Positions 34,658 to 44,927 are shown, counted from the first letter of the stretch. The stretch is DNA of 64,000 bases from Cryobacterium roopkundense (GCF_014200405.1 NZ_JACHBQ010000001.1:186001-250000), one strand, 5' to 3'. The notes: a model not told the origin generated them from the sequence alone. Made by a program: numbers and translations.

Positions 34658-35956
34658 GTGCCTGATTCCGTATCCTCTACCGTGCTGACGTCCACCTTCA
34701 ATGAGCCCCTCGAGGTCGTTGACCCCGAGATCGCCGCCGTCCTCGAGCAGGAGCTCGGACGCCAGCGGGACTATCTCGAAATGATCGCGAGCGAGAACTT
34801 CGTGCCGCGGGCCGTGCTGCAGTCGCAGGGTTCAGTACTCACCAACAAGTACGCAGAGGGCTACCCGGGACGCCGCTACTACGGCGGCTGCGAGTACGTT
34901 GACGTGGCTGAGCAGCTCGCCATCGACCGTGCCAAGAGCCTGTTCGGTGCCGCGTACGCGAACGTCCAGCCGCACTCCGGCGCCACCGCGAACGCCGCGG
35001 TGCTCTCCGCCATCGCGACGCCCGGTGACACCATCCTCGGCCTCGAGCTGTCGCACGGCGGCCACCTCACCCACGGCATGAAGCTCAACTTCTCCGGCAA
35101 GCTCTATAACCCCGTCGCCTACGGCGTCGACAAGGAGACCTTCCGCGTCGACATGGATTCGGTGCGCGACGCGGCCATCGAACACCGGCCGAAGGTAATC
35201 ATCGCCGGCTGGTCCGCCTACCCGCGCCACCTCGACTTCGAGGCGTTCCGCGCCATCGCCGACGAGGTCGGCGCCCTGCTCTGGGTCGATATGGCCCACT
35301 TCGCCGGACTCGTTGCCGCCGGCGTGCACCCCTCGCCGGTTCCCTTCGCCGACGTCGTGTCGACGACGGTGCACAAGACCCTCGCGGGCCCCCGGTCAGG
35401 CCTGATCCTGTCGCGCGACATGGCCCTGGCCAAGAAGCTCAACTCGAACGTGTTCCCCGGCCAGCAGGGCGGACCCCTGATGCACGTGATCGCGGCCAAG
35501 GCCACCGCATTCAAGCTCGCCGCCACCGAAGAGTTCAAGGAGCGCCAGGAGCGCACCCTGCGCGGCGCCAGCATCCTCGCGGCCCGCCTCACCGCCGACG
35601 ACTCCAAGGCGCACGGCATCGACGTGCTCACCGGCGGAACCGACGTGCACCTCGTGCTCGCCGATCTGCGCCACTCGGAGATCAACGGCCAGCAGGCCGA
35701 AGACGCCCTGCACGAGGTGGGCATCACCGTGAACCGCAACTCGGTACCGTTCGACCCGCGTCCGCCCATGGTCACGAGCGGACTGCGCATCGGCACGCCG
35801 GCGCTCGCCACCCGCGGGTTCGGTGACGTGGAGTTCACCGAGGTCGCCGATGTCATCGCCGAGGCGCTCAAGCCCGGCGCCGACATTCAGGCCCTCCGCA
35901 GCCGTGTCGGCGCGCTCACGCAGGCTTTCCCGCTCTACTCCGGCCTGCAGCAGTAA
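34658..35956 (+). CDS. glyA: Serine hydroxymethyltransferase
   Basis: PLP enzyme interconverting serine plus THF with glycine plus 5,10-methylene-THF. The protein shows [18 protein letters not shown], the cofactor pocket SGATANAAV, and the PLP-lysine segment [18 protein letters not shown]. The start is GTG 34658, spaced 6 nt from AAGGAG (34646-34651), giving 432 residues; an in-frame ATG at 34640 overlaps the ribosome site and is less likely. The ZTP riboswitch directly upstream implies induction when folate one-carbon units are low. folD follows on the same strand past two hairpins. Confidence 0.95.
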   Translation: MPDSVSSTVLTSTFNEPLEVVDPEIAAVLEQELGRQRDYLEMIASENFVPRAVLQSQGSVLTNKYAEGYPGRRYYGGCEYVDVAEQLAIDRAKSLFGAAYANVQPHSGATANAAVLSAIATPGDTILGLELSHGGHLTHGMKLNFSGKLYNPVAYGVDKETFRVDMDSVRDAAIEHRPKVIIAGWSAYPRHLDFEAFRAIADEVGALLWVDMAHFAGLVAAGVHPSPVPFADVVSTTVHKTLAGPRSGLILSRDMALAKKLNSNVFPGQQGGPLMHVIAAKATAFKLAATEEFKERQERTLRGASILAARLTADDSKAHGIDVLTGGTDVHLVLADLRHSEINGQQAEDALHEVGITVNRNSVPFDPRPPMVTSGLRIGTPALATRGFGDVEFTEVADVIAEALKPGADIQALRSRVGALTQAFPLYSGLQQ

Positions 35957-35967
35957 CCCCCTCATAA

Positions 35968-36002
35968 CGGATGCCGCTGGCCGTCTCGGCCCGCGGCATC
36001 CG
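35968..36002 (+). terminator. glyA terminator built from two inverted CGGATGCC octamers
   Basis: CGGATGCCGC (35968-35977) and GCGGCATCCG (35993-36002) form a perfect 10-bp stem, with an inner GGCC/GGCC pair, starting 12 bp after the glyA stop. The arms are exactly the octamer over-represented across the window. There is no T tract. Confidence 0.7.
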
Positions 36003-36044
36003 CCCCCTCGCACTCCCCGCCCGCCCCGCCCCTCCTCCCCTCCT

Positions 36045-36116
36045 GCACGGGGCCCGGGCCCGGAACGCGGGCGCAGGTTATAACATGGGCCCACGTTCCG
36101 GGCCCGGGCCCCGTGC
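36045..36116. repeat. 72-bp GC-rich palindrome between glyA and folD
   Basis: The 23-base arms at 36045-36067 and 36094-36116 are perfectly complementary; each is made of repeated GGGCCC steps flanked by GCACG and GGAACG. The inner part adds a GGGC/GCCC stem and the 8-bp palindrome GTTATAAC (36077-36084). The centre includes TATAAC, a possible -10 element, 48 bp before the folD start. Confidence 0.8.
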
Positions 36117-36163
36117 GAGTGAAGTGAACGACAGCACCGAACGATCGACGACAGTAGGGAACC

Positions 36164-37051
36164 ATGATGACGGCAATCACACTCGATGGGGTCACGACCG
36201 CCTCGGCCATCAAAGCCGAACTGGTCGACCGCGTGGCCATTCTGCGCTCGAACGGCGTCGTTCCGGGGCTCGCGACCCTGCTGGTGGGCAGCGACCCGGG
36301 CTCGCAGACCTACGTGGCCGGTAAGCACCGCGACTGCGCCGAGGTGGGCATCGAGTCGATTCGCATCGACCTGCCCGGATCGGCGACCTCAGCGGATGTG
36401 CGCGCCGCGATCAAGGACCTCAACTCGCGCCGCGACGTGACCGGCTACATCATCCAACTGCCGCTCCCGGTGGGGCACAACGAGAACGCCATGCTCGAGC
36501 TCATCGACCCATCAAAGGATGCCGACGGACTGCACCCGACGAACCTCGGGCGGCTGGTGCTCGGCATCGAAGGGGAGCTGCGCTCACCCCTGCCGTGCAC
36601 CCCGGCCGGCATCGTGGAGCTGCTGCGTCGTTACGACGTGCCGATCGTGGGTCAGCGCGTCGTCGTCGTGGGCCGTGGGCTCACCGTGGGACGCCCGCTC
36701 GGGCTGCTCTTCACTCGCAAGGGTCTTGACGCCACCGTGACACTCACCCACTCCCGCACGGTAGACCTGGCGGGCGAGGTACGCCGCGCCGACATCGTCG
36801 TGGCAGCTGTGGGAGTGCCGCACCTGATCCAGGCCGATTGGATCAAGCCCGGCGCCGCCGTTCTCGACGTGGGCATCACTCGCGTTCACGACGAGGTCAC
36901 CGGCAAGGGGCGCCTCACCGGAGACGTGCACCCCGACGTCGCATCCGTTGCCGGGCACCTGTCGCCGAACCCGCGTGGTGTCGGCCCGATGACCCGCGCC
37001 ATGCTGCTCAGCAACGTGGTGAAGGCCGCCGAACAGTCCCTGCGCCTGTAG
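36164..37051 (+). CDS. folD: Bifunctional methylene-THF dehydrogenase / cyclohydrolase
   Basis: Oxidises 5,10-methylene-THF with NADP+ and hydrolyses methenyl-THF to 10-formyl-THF. The 295 residues show [17 protein letters not shown] (the catalytic Tyr-x-x-x-Lys), [28 protein letters not shown], and the Rossmann segment [17 protein letters not shown]. Usual FolD has GRSxxVGxP at the last site, so GRGLTVGRP replaces Ser by Gly. Two adjacent ATGs (36164, 36167) are possible starts. It probably shares the folate response with glyA, but two hairpins separate them. Confidence 0.93.
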   Translation: MMTAITLDGVTTASAIKAELVDRVAILRSNGVVPGLATLLVGSDPGSQTYVAGKHRDCAEVGIESIRIDLPGSATSADVRAAIKDLNSRRDVTGYIIQLPLPVGHNENAMLELIDPSKDADGLHPTNLGRLVLGIEGELRSPLPCTPAGIVELLRRYDVPIVGQRVVVVGRGLTVGRPLGLLFTRKGLDATVTLTHSRTVDLAGEVRRADIVVAAVGVPHLIQADWIKPGAAVLDVGITRVHDEVTGKGRLTGDVHPDVASVAGHLSPNPRGVGPMTRAMLLSNVVKAAEQSLRL

Positions 37052-37077
37052 GGCCGTATCCGACCGGCGCCATTTCT

Positions 37078-37176
37078 GTGGCGAATTCAGGCAATCTTCC
37101 GCGCACCGCCGAATCCGCCCGCACGAATCCGGGGGGCGGAGTCCCACCGGGGCCGCGCAGCTCCTGAATTCGCCAC
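37078..37176. terminator. Long-spaced inverted repeat at a convergent junction
   Basis: GTGGCGAATTCAGG (37078-37091) and CCTGAATTCGCCAC (37163-37176) are perfect 14-bp inverted repeats with 71 nt between. They lie in the space between the convergent folD and carbonic-anhydrase genes. The spacer is GC-rich with GGGGGGCGG and CCGCCC tracts that can fold. A bidirectional terminator is the simple reading; a small mobile element is possible. Confidence 0.45.
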
Positions 37177-37197
37177 CGGGGCGGCTGTCCTGCGGGG

Positions 37198-37734
37198 CTA
37201 AGCCAGCGCGGCGCGGTGCAGCTCGGTGTGCTCGAGGTAGTTTTCGGCGTTGTGGAGCAGGCCGGCGATCTCTTCGTCGCTGAGAGCCCGGCGCACCTTC
37301 GCCGGCACCCCTGCCACGAGGGATCCGGGCGGGATGATCGCTCCCTCGAGAACGACCGCGCCGCCGGCGATGAGTGAGCCGGCGCCGATGACGGCGCCGT
37401 TCATGACGGTGGCCGACATGCCCACGAGGCTGCCGTCTTCGATCGTGCAGCCGTGCAGAACGGCGCCGTGGCCGACCGACACGTTGCGGCCGACCGTCAG
37501 CGGAAAGCCGGTGTCGACGTGGCACGACACGTTGTCCTGCAGGTTCGACCCTTCGCCGATCGTGATCGGTTCCTGTTCCGCGCGCAGCACCGAGTTGTAC
37601 CAGACGCTCGCCCGGTCGGCGAGGGTGACGTTGCCCACCAGCACGGCGCCGGGCGCCACAAAGGCGGTATCGGCGACGCTCGGGGCAGGGGCGTCGGGCA
37701 GGGAGATGATTCGTGCGGCGGGATCGGCAGTCAT
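37198..37734 (-). CDS. Gamma-class carbonic anhydrase family protein
   Basis: A 178-residue left-handed beta-helix protein with repeated hexapeptides (VGNVTLADRASVWYNSVLR onward). The three zinc-type His positions are visible in NVSCHVDTGFPLTVGRNVSV and VGHGAVLHGCTI. Family members are trimeric, with CO2 hydration or acyl-carrier roles; many bacterial copies (YrdA, PaaY types) have weak or other activity. Transcribed alone, it starts divergently from the YbaK-type gene, 37 bp away. Confidence 0.87.
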   Translation of the reverse strand: MTADPAARIISLPDAPAPSVADTAFVAPGAVLVGNVTLADRASVWYNSVLRAEQEPITIGEGSNLQDNVSCHVDTGFPLTVGRNVSVGHGAVLHGCTIEDGSLVGMSATVMNGAVIGAGSLIAGGAVVLEGAIIPPGSLVAGVPAKVRRALSDEEIAGLLHNAENYLEHTELHRAALA

Positions 37735-37771
37735 AGCCGTCAGCCTATCGGCGTCGGTCTAGGCTCGAGAA

Positions 37772-38278
37772 ATGGTGAATCTGACACATCCCGCCGTTGA
37801 CCGCGTGCGTGAAGCGCTCCAGCTGCACGGTCTCGACCCCGAGATCCGCTGGTTCGATGACGCCGCGACGACGGCGGTGGCGGCAGCTGCGGCGCTCGGC
37901 ATTCCGGTGGGCGCGATCGCCAATTCGCTCGTGTTCACGTTCACGGCGCCCGGCCAGGAACCCCAGCCGCTGCTCGTGCTGACGTCTGGGGCGCACCGCG
38001 TAGACCAGGCCTGGCTCGGCACACGGCTCGGCGGTCTTGTGGGCCGGGCTTCCAAGGAGCTCGTGAAGGAGGCGACCGGGCAGGTGATCGGCGGGGTCGC
38101 TCCGCTCGGGCATCCGCTGCCCCTGCGCACTGTCGTCGATGAGGCGCTCGCGGAGTTTCCCGTCGTGTGGGCGGCGGCCGGCCACGCACACACGGTGTTT
38201 CCCACCAGCTACCGCGAACTGCTGCGCATCACCGGCGGCGAGCCGGGCGCGGTCAGCGCGCCCACGCCGGGTGTGTGA
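37772..38278 (+). CDS. YbaK/EbsC-family aminoacyl-tRNA deacylase
   Basis: A 168-residue trans-editing domain of the YbaK/ProX type, which hydrolyses mischarged aminoacyl-tRNA such as Cys-tRNA(Pro). The conserved Lys lies in GRASKELVKEATGQVIGGVAPLGH, and the following Gly-rich loop and the HTVFPTSYRELLRITG segment match the family. The exact substrate tRNA is not resolved. Confidence 0.87.
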   Translation: MVNLTHPAVDRVREALQLHGLDPEIRWFDDAATTAVAAAAALGIPVGAIANSLVFTFTAPGQEPQPLLVLTSGAHRVDQAWLGTRLGGLVGRASKELVKEATGQVIGGVAPLGHPLPLRTVVDEALAEFPVVWAAAGHAHTVFPTSYRELLRITGGEPGAVSAPTPGV

Positions 38279-38339
38279 TCCTAAGAGCAGCCGGGTTACA
38301 GCCCGCATAACTGAAACAGCAACCGTAAGAGGACAATTC

Positions 38340-39239
38340 ATGCGCGCTCGACAGGCCCTCCCCGCTCTTGCAGCGGTCGCCGCTTTGCTTCTCACCGGTT
38401 GCGTCGACAACTCGCCCGCCTCGACCGGCGACGCCACGAGCGGTTCGGCCGCCAATGCCCCCGAAGCGGATGCCGCGGCCGTGGCGCTGCTGCCGGCATC
38501 CGTTGCCGACTCAGGCGCCCTCGTGCTCGGAACGAGCCCGAACTACCCGCCGAACGAGTTTAAGAACGAGGCCGGCGACCCGATCGGCTGGACCATCGAA
38601 CTCGGCAACGCCGTGGCCGCCAAGCTCGGGCTCACTGCGGAATTCACCGTGGCCCGCTTCGAGACCATCATCCCCGGTATCCAGGGCGGCACGATCGACG
38701 TGGGTGCCTCGTCGTTCACCGACAATCCGGAGCGGGAACTGCAGGTCGACTTCGTGAACTACTACGAAGCGGGTATCCAGTGGGCATCGCTGACCGGCAA
38801 CGACATCGATCCCGACAACGCCTGCGGCCTGAAGATCGCCGTGCAGTCCACGACGTACCAGGACACCGTCGAGATCCCGGCCAAGAGCGAGGCCTGCGTT
38901 GCAGCCGGAAAGCCTGCCATCGAGAAGTTCCCGCTCGACACCCAGGATGCCGCGGCGAACGCCGTGGTGCTCGGCCAGGCCGACGCGTTCAGCGCCGACT
39001 CGCCCGTGACCCTGTACGCGATCGAGAAGCTCGACGGCAAGCTGCAGCCCGCGGGGGAGAGCTTCGAGGTGGCGCCGTACGGGTTCGCCGTTGAGAAGGA
39101 TTCCGGTATGGCAGCGGCCCTGCAGGCGGCCCTGCAGTCGATGGTCGACGACGGCAGCTATGCGGAGATTCTCGACGGCTGGGGTGTCGCGGCCGGCGGC
39201 ATCGACACGATCACCATCAACGCGGCGGCAAACGGCTAA
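38340..39239 (+). CDS. Substrate-binding lipoprotein of an amino-acid ABC transporter (SBP family 3)
   Basis: A 299-residue lipoprotein with a signal peptide ending in the lipobox LLTG-Cys (residues about 18-22). The SBP_bac_3 fold is recognisable from LVLGTSPNYPPNEFKNEAGD and GWTIELGNAVAAKLGL through GSYAEILDGWGV. The ligand is probably a polar amino acid, by family. No permease or ATPase gene is adjacent, so it is an orphan that must use a transporter elsewhere. AGAGGACA lies before ATG 38340. The open frame upstream is a read-through of YbaK-type sequence. Confidence 0.88.
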   Translation: MRARQALPALAAVAALLLTGCVDNSPASTGDATSGSAANAPEADAAAVALLPASVADSGALVLGTSPNYPPNEFKNEAGDPIGWTIELGNAVAAKLGLTAEFTVARFETIIPGIQGGTIDVGASSFTDNPERELQVDFVNYYEAGIQWASLTGNDIDPDNACGLKIAVQSTTYQDTVEIPAKSEACVAAGKPAIEKFPLDTQDAAANAVVLGQADAFSADSPVTLYAIEKLDGKLQPAGESFEVAPYGFAVEKDSGMAAALQAALQSMVDDGSYAEILDGWGVAAGGIDTITINAAANG

Positions 39240-39291
39240 CGGTCGCGTCCGTGCGTGCGTCGGGGTGCTCCCGTCTCGCGTAATGCAGGCA

Positions 39292-39335
39292 AAACCGGCT
39301 CGTGCGCCCGGGATGCCGGCGGCGCGAGCCGGTTT
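39292..39335. terminator. Hairpin between the convergent SBP and galK genes
   Basis: AAACCGGCTCG (39292-39302) and CGAGCCGGTTT (39325-39335) make a perfect 11-bp stem with a GC-rich 22-nt loop. A-rich and T-rich edges on either side make it functional in both directions. Confidence 0.75.
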
Positions 39336-39360
39336 CGGGCGCCCGACCCGTCGAGCCACG

Positions 39361-40547
<1,187 letters not shown>

Positions 40548-40551
<4 letters not shown>

Positions 40552-41756
40552 GCGCTGGCCTCGCTGCTCTGGTCTGTGTCTCGTGCCGCTGCGCTCTCAA
40601 CGGCCTGACGGATCGTGGCGGCGGCCTGTTCGGGCGCCACATCGCCGATCCAGGCGCCCATCGCGGCCTCGGAGCCGGCCAGGAACTTGAGTTTGTCTTC
40701 CGCACGGCGCGGGCTCGTCACCTGAAGCATCAAGCGGATGTCCGAGCGGTGCGTGTTCACGGGGGCCTGATGCCACGCGGCGATGTACGGCGTGGGAGTC
40801 GAGTAGATCGCGTCGATCCCGCGCAGCAGACGGCGGTAGAGCACGGCGAGCTCGTCGCGTTCGGCCAGCGTGGTGGCGGCGAAGTCGGGCAGCTGGCGGT
40901 TCGGCAGCATATGCACCTCGATGGGCCAGCGCGCCGCGAATGGCACGAAGGCTGTCCAGTATTCGCCGCTCAGGATGACGCGCTCCGATGCCTGCTCACG
41001 TGCCAGGATGTCGGCGAACAGGGCCGGTCCATAGCTCTCGAGCGACTCGATCACGCGTTGGGTGCGCGGGGTGACGTAGGGGTAACTGTAGATCTGTCCG
41101 TGCGGATGGTGCAGGGTCACGCCGATCGCTTCGCCGCGGTTCTCGAACGGAAAGACCTGCTCGATGCCGGGCAGCTGCGAGAGCACGTGGGTGCGTTCTG
41201 CCCAGGCCTCGATCACCGTGCGGGCGCGGGTGACGGAGAGGCTCGCGAAGGATCCCTCGGTTTCGGGGCTGAAGCAGACCACTTCGCAGCGCCCCACCGA
41301 GGTGCGACTGCGGCCCAGCCCGATGGCTGCGAGGTCGTCGAGACCGGCGGGAGCGTCGGCATCCGTTAGGAGAGGGCCGAACGAGGGCGACTTGTTCTCG
41401 AAGACGGCCACGTCGTAGTTGCTCGGAATTTCCGAGGGGTTGTCGGGGGTCGCGGGCGCGAGGGGGTCGAGGTGCGCCGGCGGCAGGAATACCCGGTTCT
41501 GCCGGTTGGCGGCGACGGAGATCCACTCTCCGGTGAGCGGGTCCTGGCGCATGCGGGCTGTCAGCGGGCGCGGCTGCGCCGCTCGGGTGTCGAGTGAGCG
41601 CTCGGGCGGGAGGCTCGTGCCGGGGTCGTCGAAGTACACCAGGTCACGGCCGTCGGAGAGCGAATGCCGGTGGCGCGCGATGCGCTCGTCGGCGAGAAAA
41701 GGCGCAGTGGCGTCGGAAGCGGCGGCAACTGAGGCGGCGAGGTCTGAGTGTGTCAT
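40548..41756 (-). CDS. galT: Galactose-1-phosphate uridylyltransferase
   Basis: Transfers UMP between UDP-glucose and galactose-1-phosphate. The 402 residues include the nucleophile motif HPHGQIYSYPY, the zinc-site region and the substrate segment CEVVCFSPETEGSFASL. It begins the galT-galK operon and starts divergently from a DeoR-type regulator, 66 bp apart, across an AT-rich operator-like region. Confidence 0.94.
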
Positions 41757-41776
41757 GGCGCTCTCACCATAATCTA

Positions 41777-41803
41777 TTTGCTTAAGCGAAACTAGTGCTT
41801 TCG
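41777..41803. promoter_or_regulatory. Candidate DeoR operator between galT and the regulator gene
   Basis: Two overlapping symmetric motifs occur in the 66-bp divergent region: TTTGCTTAAGCGAAA (41777-41791, core GCTTAAGC) and CGAAACTAGTGCTTTCG (41787-41803, arms CGAAA and TTTCG). AT-rich inverted repeats with CGAAA/TTTCG arms are common for DeoR-family repressors. The position suits repression of both genes. Confidence 0.55.
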
Positions 41804-41822
41804 TATTGAAAAGAATTTACAA

Positions 41823-42680
41823 GTGAGTGAAGATGGGGACATGCCTGGAGAGATGACCGAGCCGACCCCTGCCTACCTGCGTCGCGAGCAGATTCTGAGC
41901 CTGCTCGGCGAACGCGGGTTCGTGCGCGTGAGCGAGCTGCGCGCGGCCTTCAGGGTGTCAGGGGTGACGGCGCGTGCCGACCTGGATTCCCTCGTGGGGA
42001 TCGGCCTCGCCCGCAGGGTGCACGGCGGCGCCGTGCCGGCCCACCCCGCGGGGGCCGGGGCCGAGGGTCGACCGGAACGCGAGTTTTCCTTCGAGGAGGC
42101 GCTCGCGGCATCCGTCGTGCCGAAGCAGCAGATCGGCGAACTCGCAGCGTCGCTGGTACGCAGCGGGCAGAGCGTGATCCTCGACGTGGGCACGACCACG
42201 CTCGCCGTGGCCCGTGCCCTGCGAGAGCGAACCGACCTGCGCGATGTCGTGGTGATCACGAACGGCCTGAGCATCGCACTCGAGCTCGAGCCGGCCATTC
42301 CCCGGTTCACCGTGATCGTCACGGGAGGGTCCCTTCGACCGCTGCAGCACTCGCTCGTGGAGCCGCTCGCCGCCACGGTGCTGAGCCAGGTGCACGCCGA
42401 CGTGGTGTTCATCGGCTGCAACGGGGTAGACGTGGAACACGGCGTCACGAACATCAACCTGCCGGAAGCCGGCGTGAAGACCCTCATGCTTGCGGCAGCC
42501 GCTCGTGCTGTGGTTGTGGCCGACGGGTCGAAGCTCGGCCAGGTGCACCTCGGGCGGGTGGGTGCCCTCGGTGCCTTCGACACCCTGGTCACGGATTCCA
42601 GCGCCGATCCGGCCGCGCTCGCCGCGCTGGCCGAGACCGGGCTCACAGTGCTCCAACCGGCGGATGCCGCAATAGGCTAG
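41823..42680 (+). CDS. DeoR-family transcriptional regulator
   Basis: A 285-residue repressor: an N-terminal helix-turn-helix (REQILSLLGERGFVRVSELRAAF, then VTARADLDSL) and a C-terminal sugar-phosphate-sensing domain with ILDVGTTTLAVARAL and VVVADGSKLG. From the divergent galTK and downstream galM it probably senses a galactose-pathway phosphosugar. GTG 41823 has no ribosome site; ATG 41841, after GGGG, is the alternative start. galM begins 4 bp after its stop. Confidence 0.88.
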   Translation: MSEDGDMPGEMTEPTPAYLRREQILSLLGERGFVRVSELRAAFRVSGVTARADLDSLVGIGLARRVHGGAVPAHPAGAGAEGRPEREFSFEEALAASVVPKQQIGELAASLVRSGQSVILDVGTTTLAVARALRERTDLRDVVVITNGLSIALELEPAIPRFTVIVTGGSLRPLQHSLVEPLAATVLSQVHADVVFIGCNGVDVEHGVTNINLPEAGVKTLMLAAAARAVVVADGSKLGQVHLGRVGALGAFDTLVTDSSADPAALAALAETGLTVLQPADAAIG

Positions 42681-42684
42681 GCGC

Positions 42685-43632
42685 ATGCGCGCAGCAACGG
42701 GAACCCAACACGAGCTCACGGCTCTCACGCCGAGCGGGCCTGCCACAGCTATCATCACGGAGGTCGCAGCGGGAATCCGCTCATATACCCTCGGGGACAT
42801 AGACCTTGTGGAGCCCTTTCCCGCCGAGGCGCAGCCCCCGATGGGCGCCGGCATCGTGCTGGTTCCCTGGCCCAACCGCATTCGCGACGGTGTGTGGACG
42901 CAGAACGGCGTACGTCGTCAGCTCGCACTCACCGAACCGGTGCGCTCCAACGCCATCCACGGTCTGCTGCGCTTCGCCCCATACCGCCTGGTGTCGCGCA
43001 CCGCGGCGTCGGTGACACTCGGCGCCCCTGTCTTTCCACAGTCCGGCTACCCCTTTCAGCTCGACACCGAGGTGACCTACGAGCTCGTCGACGACGGCCT
43101 CTCGGTGACGCACACCCTGCACAACGTGGGGCACACGGATGCCCCGGTGGCCGTGGGCTCGCACCCGTATCTGAAGATCGGCGACGTGCCCACCGGCGAC
43201 CTCGTGTTGCGGGTGGCCGCCGACACGCATATTGACGTGGACGAGCGCCTGAACCCGGTGGGGGAGTCGCCCGTTGACGGCACAGCTTTCGACCTCCGCC
43301 AGGGCGTGCGCGTCGACGAGCTGACCCTCGACGACGGATTCGGCGGCGTGCGGGTAGGGGACGGCCGGGGAGAGCACTCGCTCACAGCACCTGACGGGCG
43401 CTCACTGACACTCTGGGGAGACGAGAACATGCGATTCGCGCAGGTTTTCACACCGCGCATCTTCCCCACCCGCACGCACGACGGCGCGCCGGTCGCCGGC
43501 CTGGCGGTCGCGATCGAGCCGATGACCGCGCCGGCCGACGCCTTCAATTCCGGGGCGGGCCTGCGGTGGCTCGCGCCGGACGAATCCTGGGTCGTGCGCT
43601 GGGGCATCCGTCATGCCGGGTTCACGGCCTGA
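42685..43632 (+). CDS. galM: Aldose 1-epimerase (galactose mutarotase)
   Basis: Interconverts alpha and beta anomers of galactose, feeding GalK with the alpha form. The 315 residues show VPWPNRIRDG, the active-site segment NAIHGLLRF and the His in VGSHPYLKIGD, with a catalytic Glu in AIEPMTAPADAF. Co-transcribed with the DeoR gene (4 bp apart). No galE is present in the window. Confidence 0.88.
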   Translation: MRAATGTQHELTALTPSGPATAIITEVAAGIRSYTLGDIDLVEPFPAEAQPPMGAGIVLVPWPNRIRDGVWTQNGVRRQLALTEPVRSNAIHGLLRFAPYRLVSRTAASVTLGAPVFPQSGYPFQLDTEVTYELVDDGLSVTHTLHNVGHTDAPVAVGSHPYLKIGDVPTGDLVLRVAADTHIDVDERLNPVGESPVDGTAFDLRQGVRVDELTLDDGFGGVRVGDGRGEHSLTAPDGRSLTLWGDENMRFAQVFTPRIFPTRTHDGAPVAGLAVAIEPMTAPADAFNSGAGLRWLAPDESWVVRWGIRHAGFTA

Positions 43633-43640
43633 GCCGGTCG

Positions 43641-44927
43641 ATGACCACCGCAGCAACCATGCAGGCGGCGCTGTCGCCGCAGGACGCGGCCCGTCAGCTG
43701 GCGCTCACCCGTATGAAACGTCTCGCGGCAGGCCTCCTCGTACTGATGGCCGTCATCTTCACGGTGTCCTTCGCCCTGCAAGACAGGTACCCGTGGCTCG
43801 GCTATGTGCGTGCGGCCGCGGAGGGCGGCATGGTCGGCGCAATCGCCGACTGGTTCGCCGTCACGGCGCTGTTCAGGTACCCGCTCGGGCTCCGGATCCC
43901 GCACACCAACATCATCGCCACTCGCAAGAATGAGATCGGGGCGAGCCTTGGTGAGTTCGTCGAGGCCAATTTCCTCGCCGAGTCGGTCGTGCGGGGCAAA
44001 CTCGAATCAGTGGGCATCTCCCGTCGCCTCGGCGGCTGGTTGTCGTCCTCGAGCAACGCGGAGCGTCTCACCGGGGAACTCGCGACGGCGGGCCGGAGCG
44101 TGCTGGAGCTGCTCAACGACGACGCCATCAAGAACCTGATCGAGTCCGTGGCCAGGGAGCATCTCGTGCGGCCCGAGTGGGGGCCGAGCCTCGGGCGGGT
44201 GGGGGAGCGGCTCGTGACCTCTGGCCAGCAGCACGCGGGCGTCGACCTGTTGCTCGAGAGAGCGGATGCGTGGCTGCGCGCGCACCCTGAGGCCTTCGGC
44301 CGCGCCGTATCGGCGCGGCTGCCCAGCTGGCTGCCGGGGTTCGTGGACAAGCTCGTCGACGACAGGGCCTACCGAGAGGTGATCGCGTTCGTGGAGGGCG
44401 TGCGCGCCCAGCCGCAGCATCCGGTGCGGGAGGCGATCGACAGGTATCTCGTCGAGCTGACGAACGACCTGCAGCATGACCCTGTCATGATCTTGCGGGT
44501 CGAAAGCCTCAAGGAGGGGCTGCTCAACAGCCCGAGGCTGCGGGAATTCGCCGGGGAGACCTGGGAATCGGTGAAGGCGTCCCTGCTCGAGGCGCTGGGT
44601 GACCCGCAGAGTGCCGTGTGCACAGGCATCCGTGGCACCCTCGTCGACGTGGGCACGCGGCTCGCCCGCGACGACGCGCTCGGGGCCCGCATCGACCGCT
44701 GGCTCGTGGATTCGGTCACCGCGCTCGTGCAGAACTACGGGCACGAGATCGCCGGGGTGATCACCGAGACCGTCGAGCGCTGGGATTCGGCGGAGACCAG
44801 CGCGAAGATCGAACTACAGGTGGGCCGTGACCTGCAGTTCATCCGCATCAACGGCACTATCGTCGGCTCGCTCGCGGGCCTTACCATCTACGCCGTGGCC
44901 AACGCCGTGGCCGGCCTCTTTGCCTAG
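43641..44927 (+). CDS. DUF445 family membrane protein
   Basis: A 428-residue protein with an N-terminal helix (AAGLLVLMAVIFTVSFAL), the DUF445 motif AAAEGGMVGAIADWFAVTALFRYPLG, a long helical soluble region, and a C-terminal helix (NGTIVGSLAGLTIYAVANAVAGLF). Function is unknown. ATG 43641 lies 8 bp after the galM stop, so it may be the distal gene of that operon, but no functional link is visible. Confidence 0.8.
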   Translation: MTTAATMQAALSPQDAARQLALTRMKRLAAGLLVLMAVIFTVSFALQDRYPWLGYVRAAAEGGMVGAIADWFAVTALFRYPLGLRIPHTNIIATRKNEIGASLGEFVEANFLAESVVRGKLESVGISRRLGGWLSSSSNAERLTGELATAGRSVLELLNDDAIKNLIESVAREHLVRPEWGPSLGRVGERLVTSGQQHAGVDLLLERADAWLRAHPEAFGRAVSARLPSWLPGFVDKLVDDRAYREVIAFVEGVRAQPQHPVREAIDRYLVELTNDLQHDPVMILRVESLKEGLLNSPRLREFAGETWESVKASLLEALGDPQSAVCTGIRGTLVDVGTRLARDDALGARIDRWLVDSVTALVQNYGHEIAGVITETVERWDSAETSAKIELQVGRDLQFIRINGTIVGSLAGLTIYAVANAVAGLFA

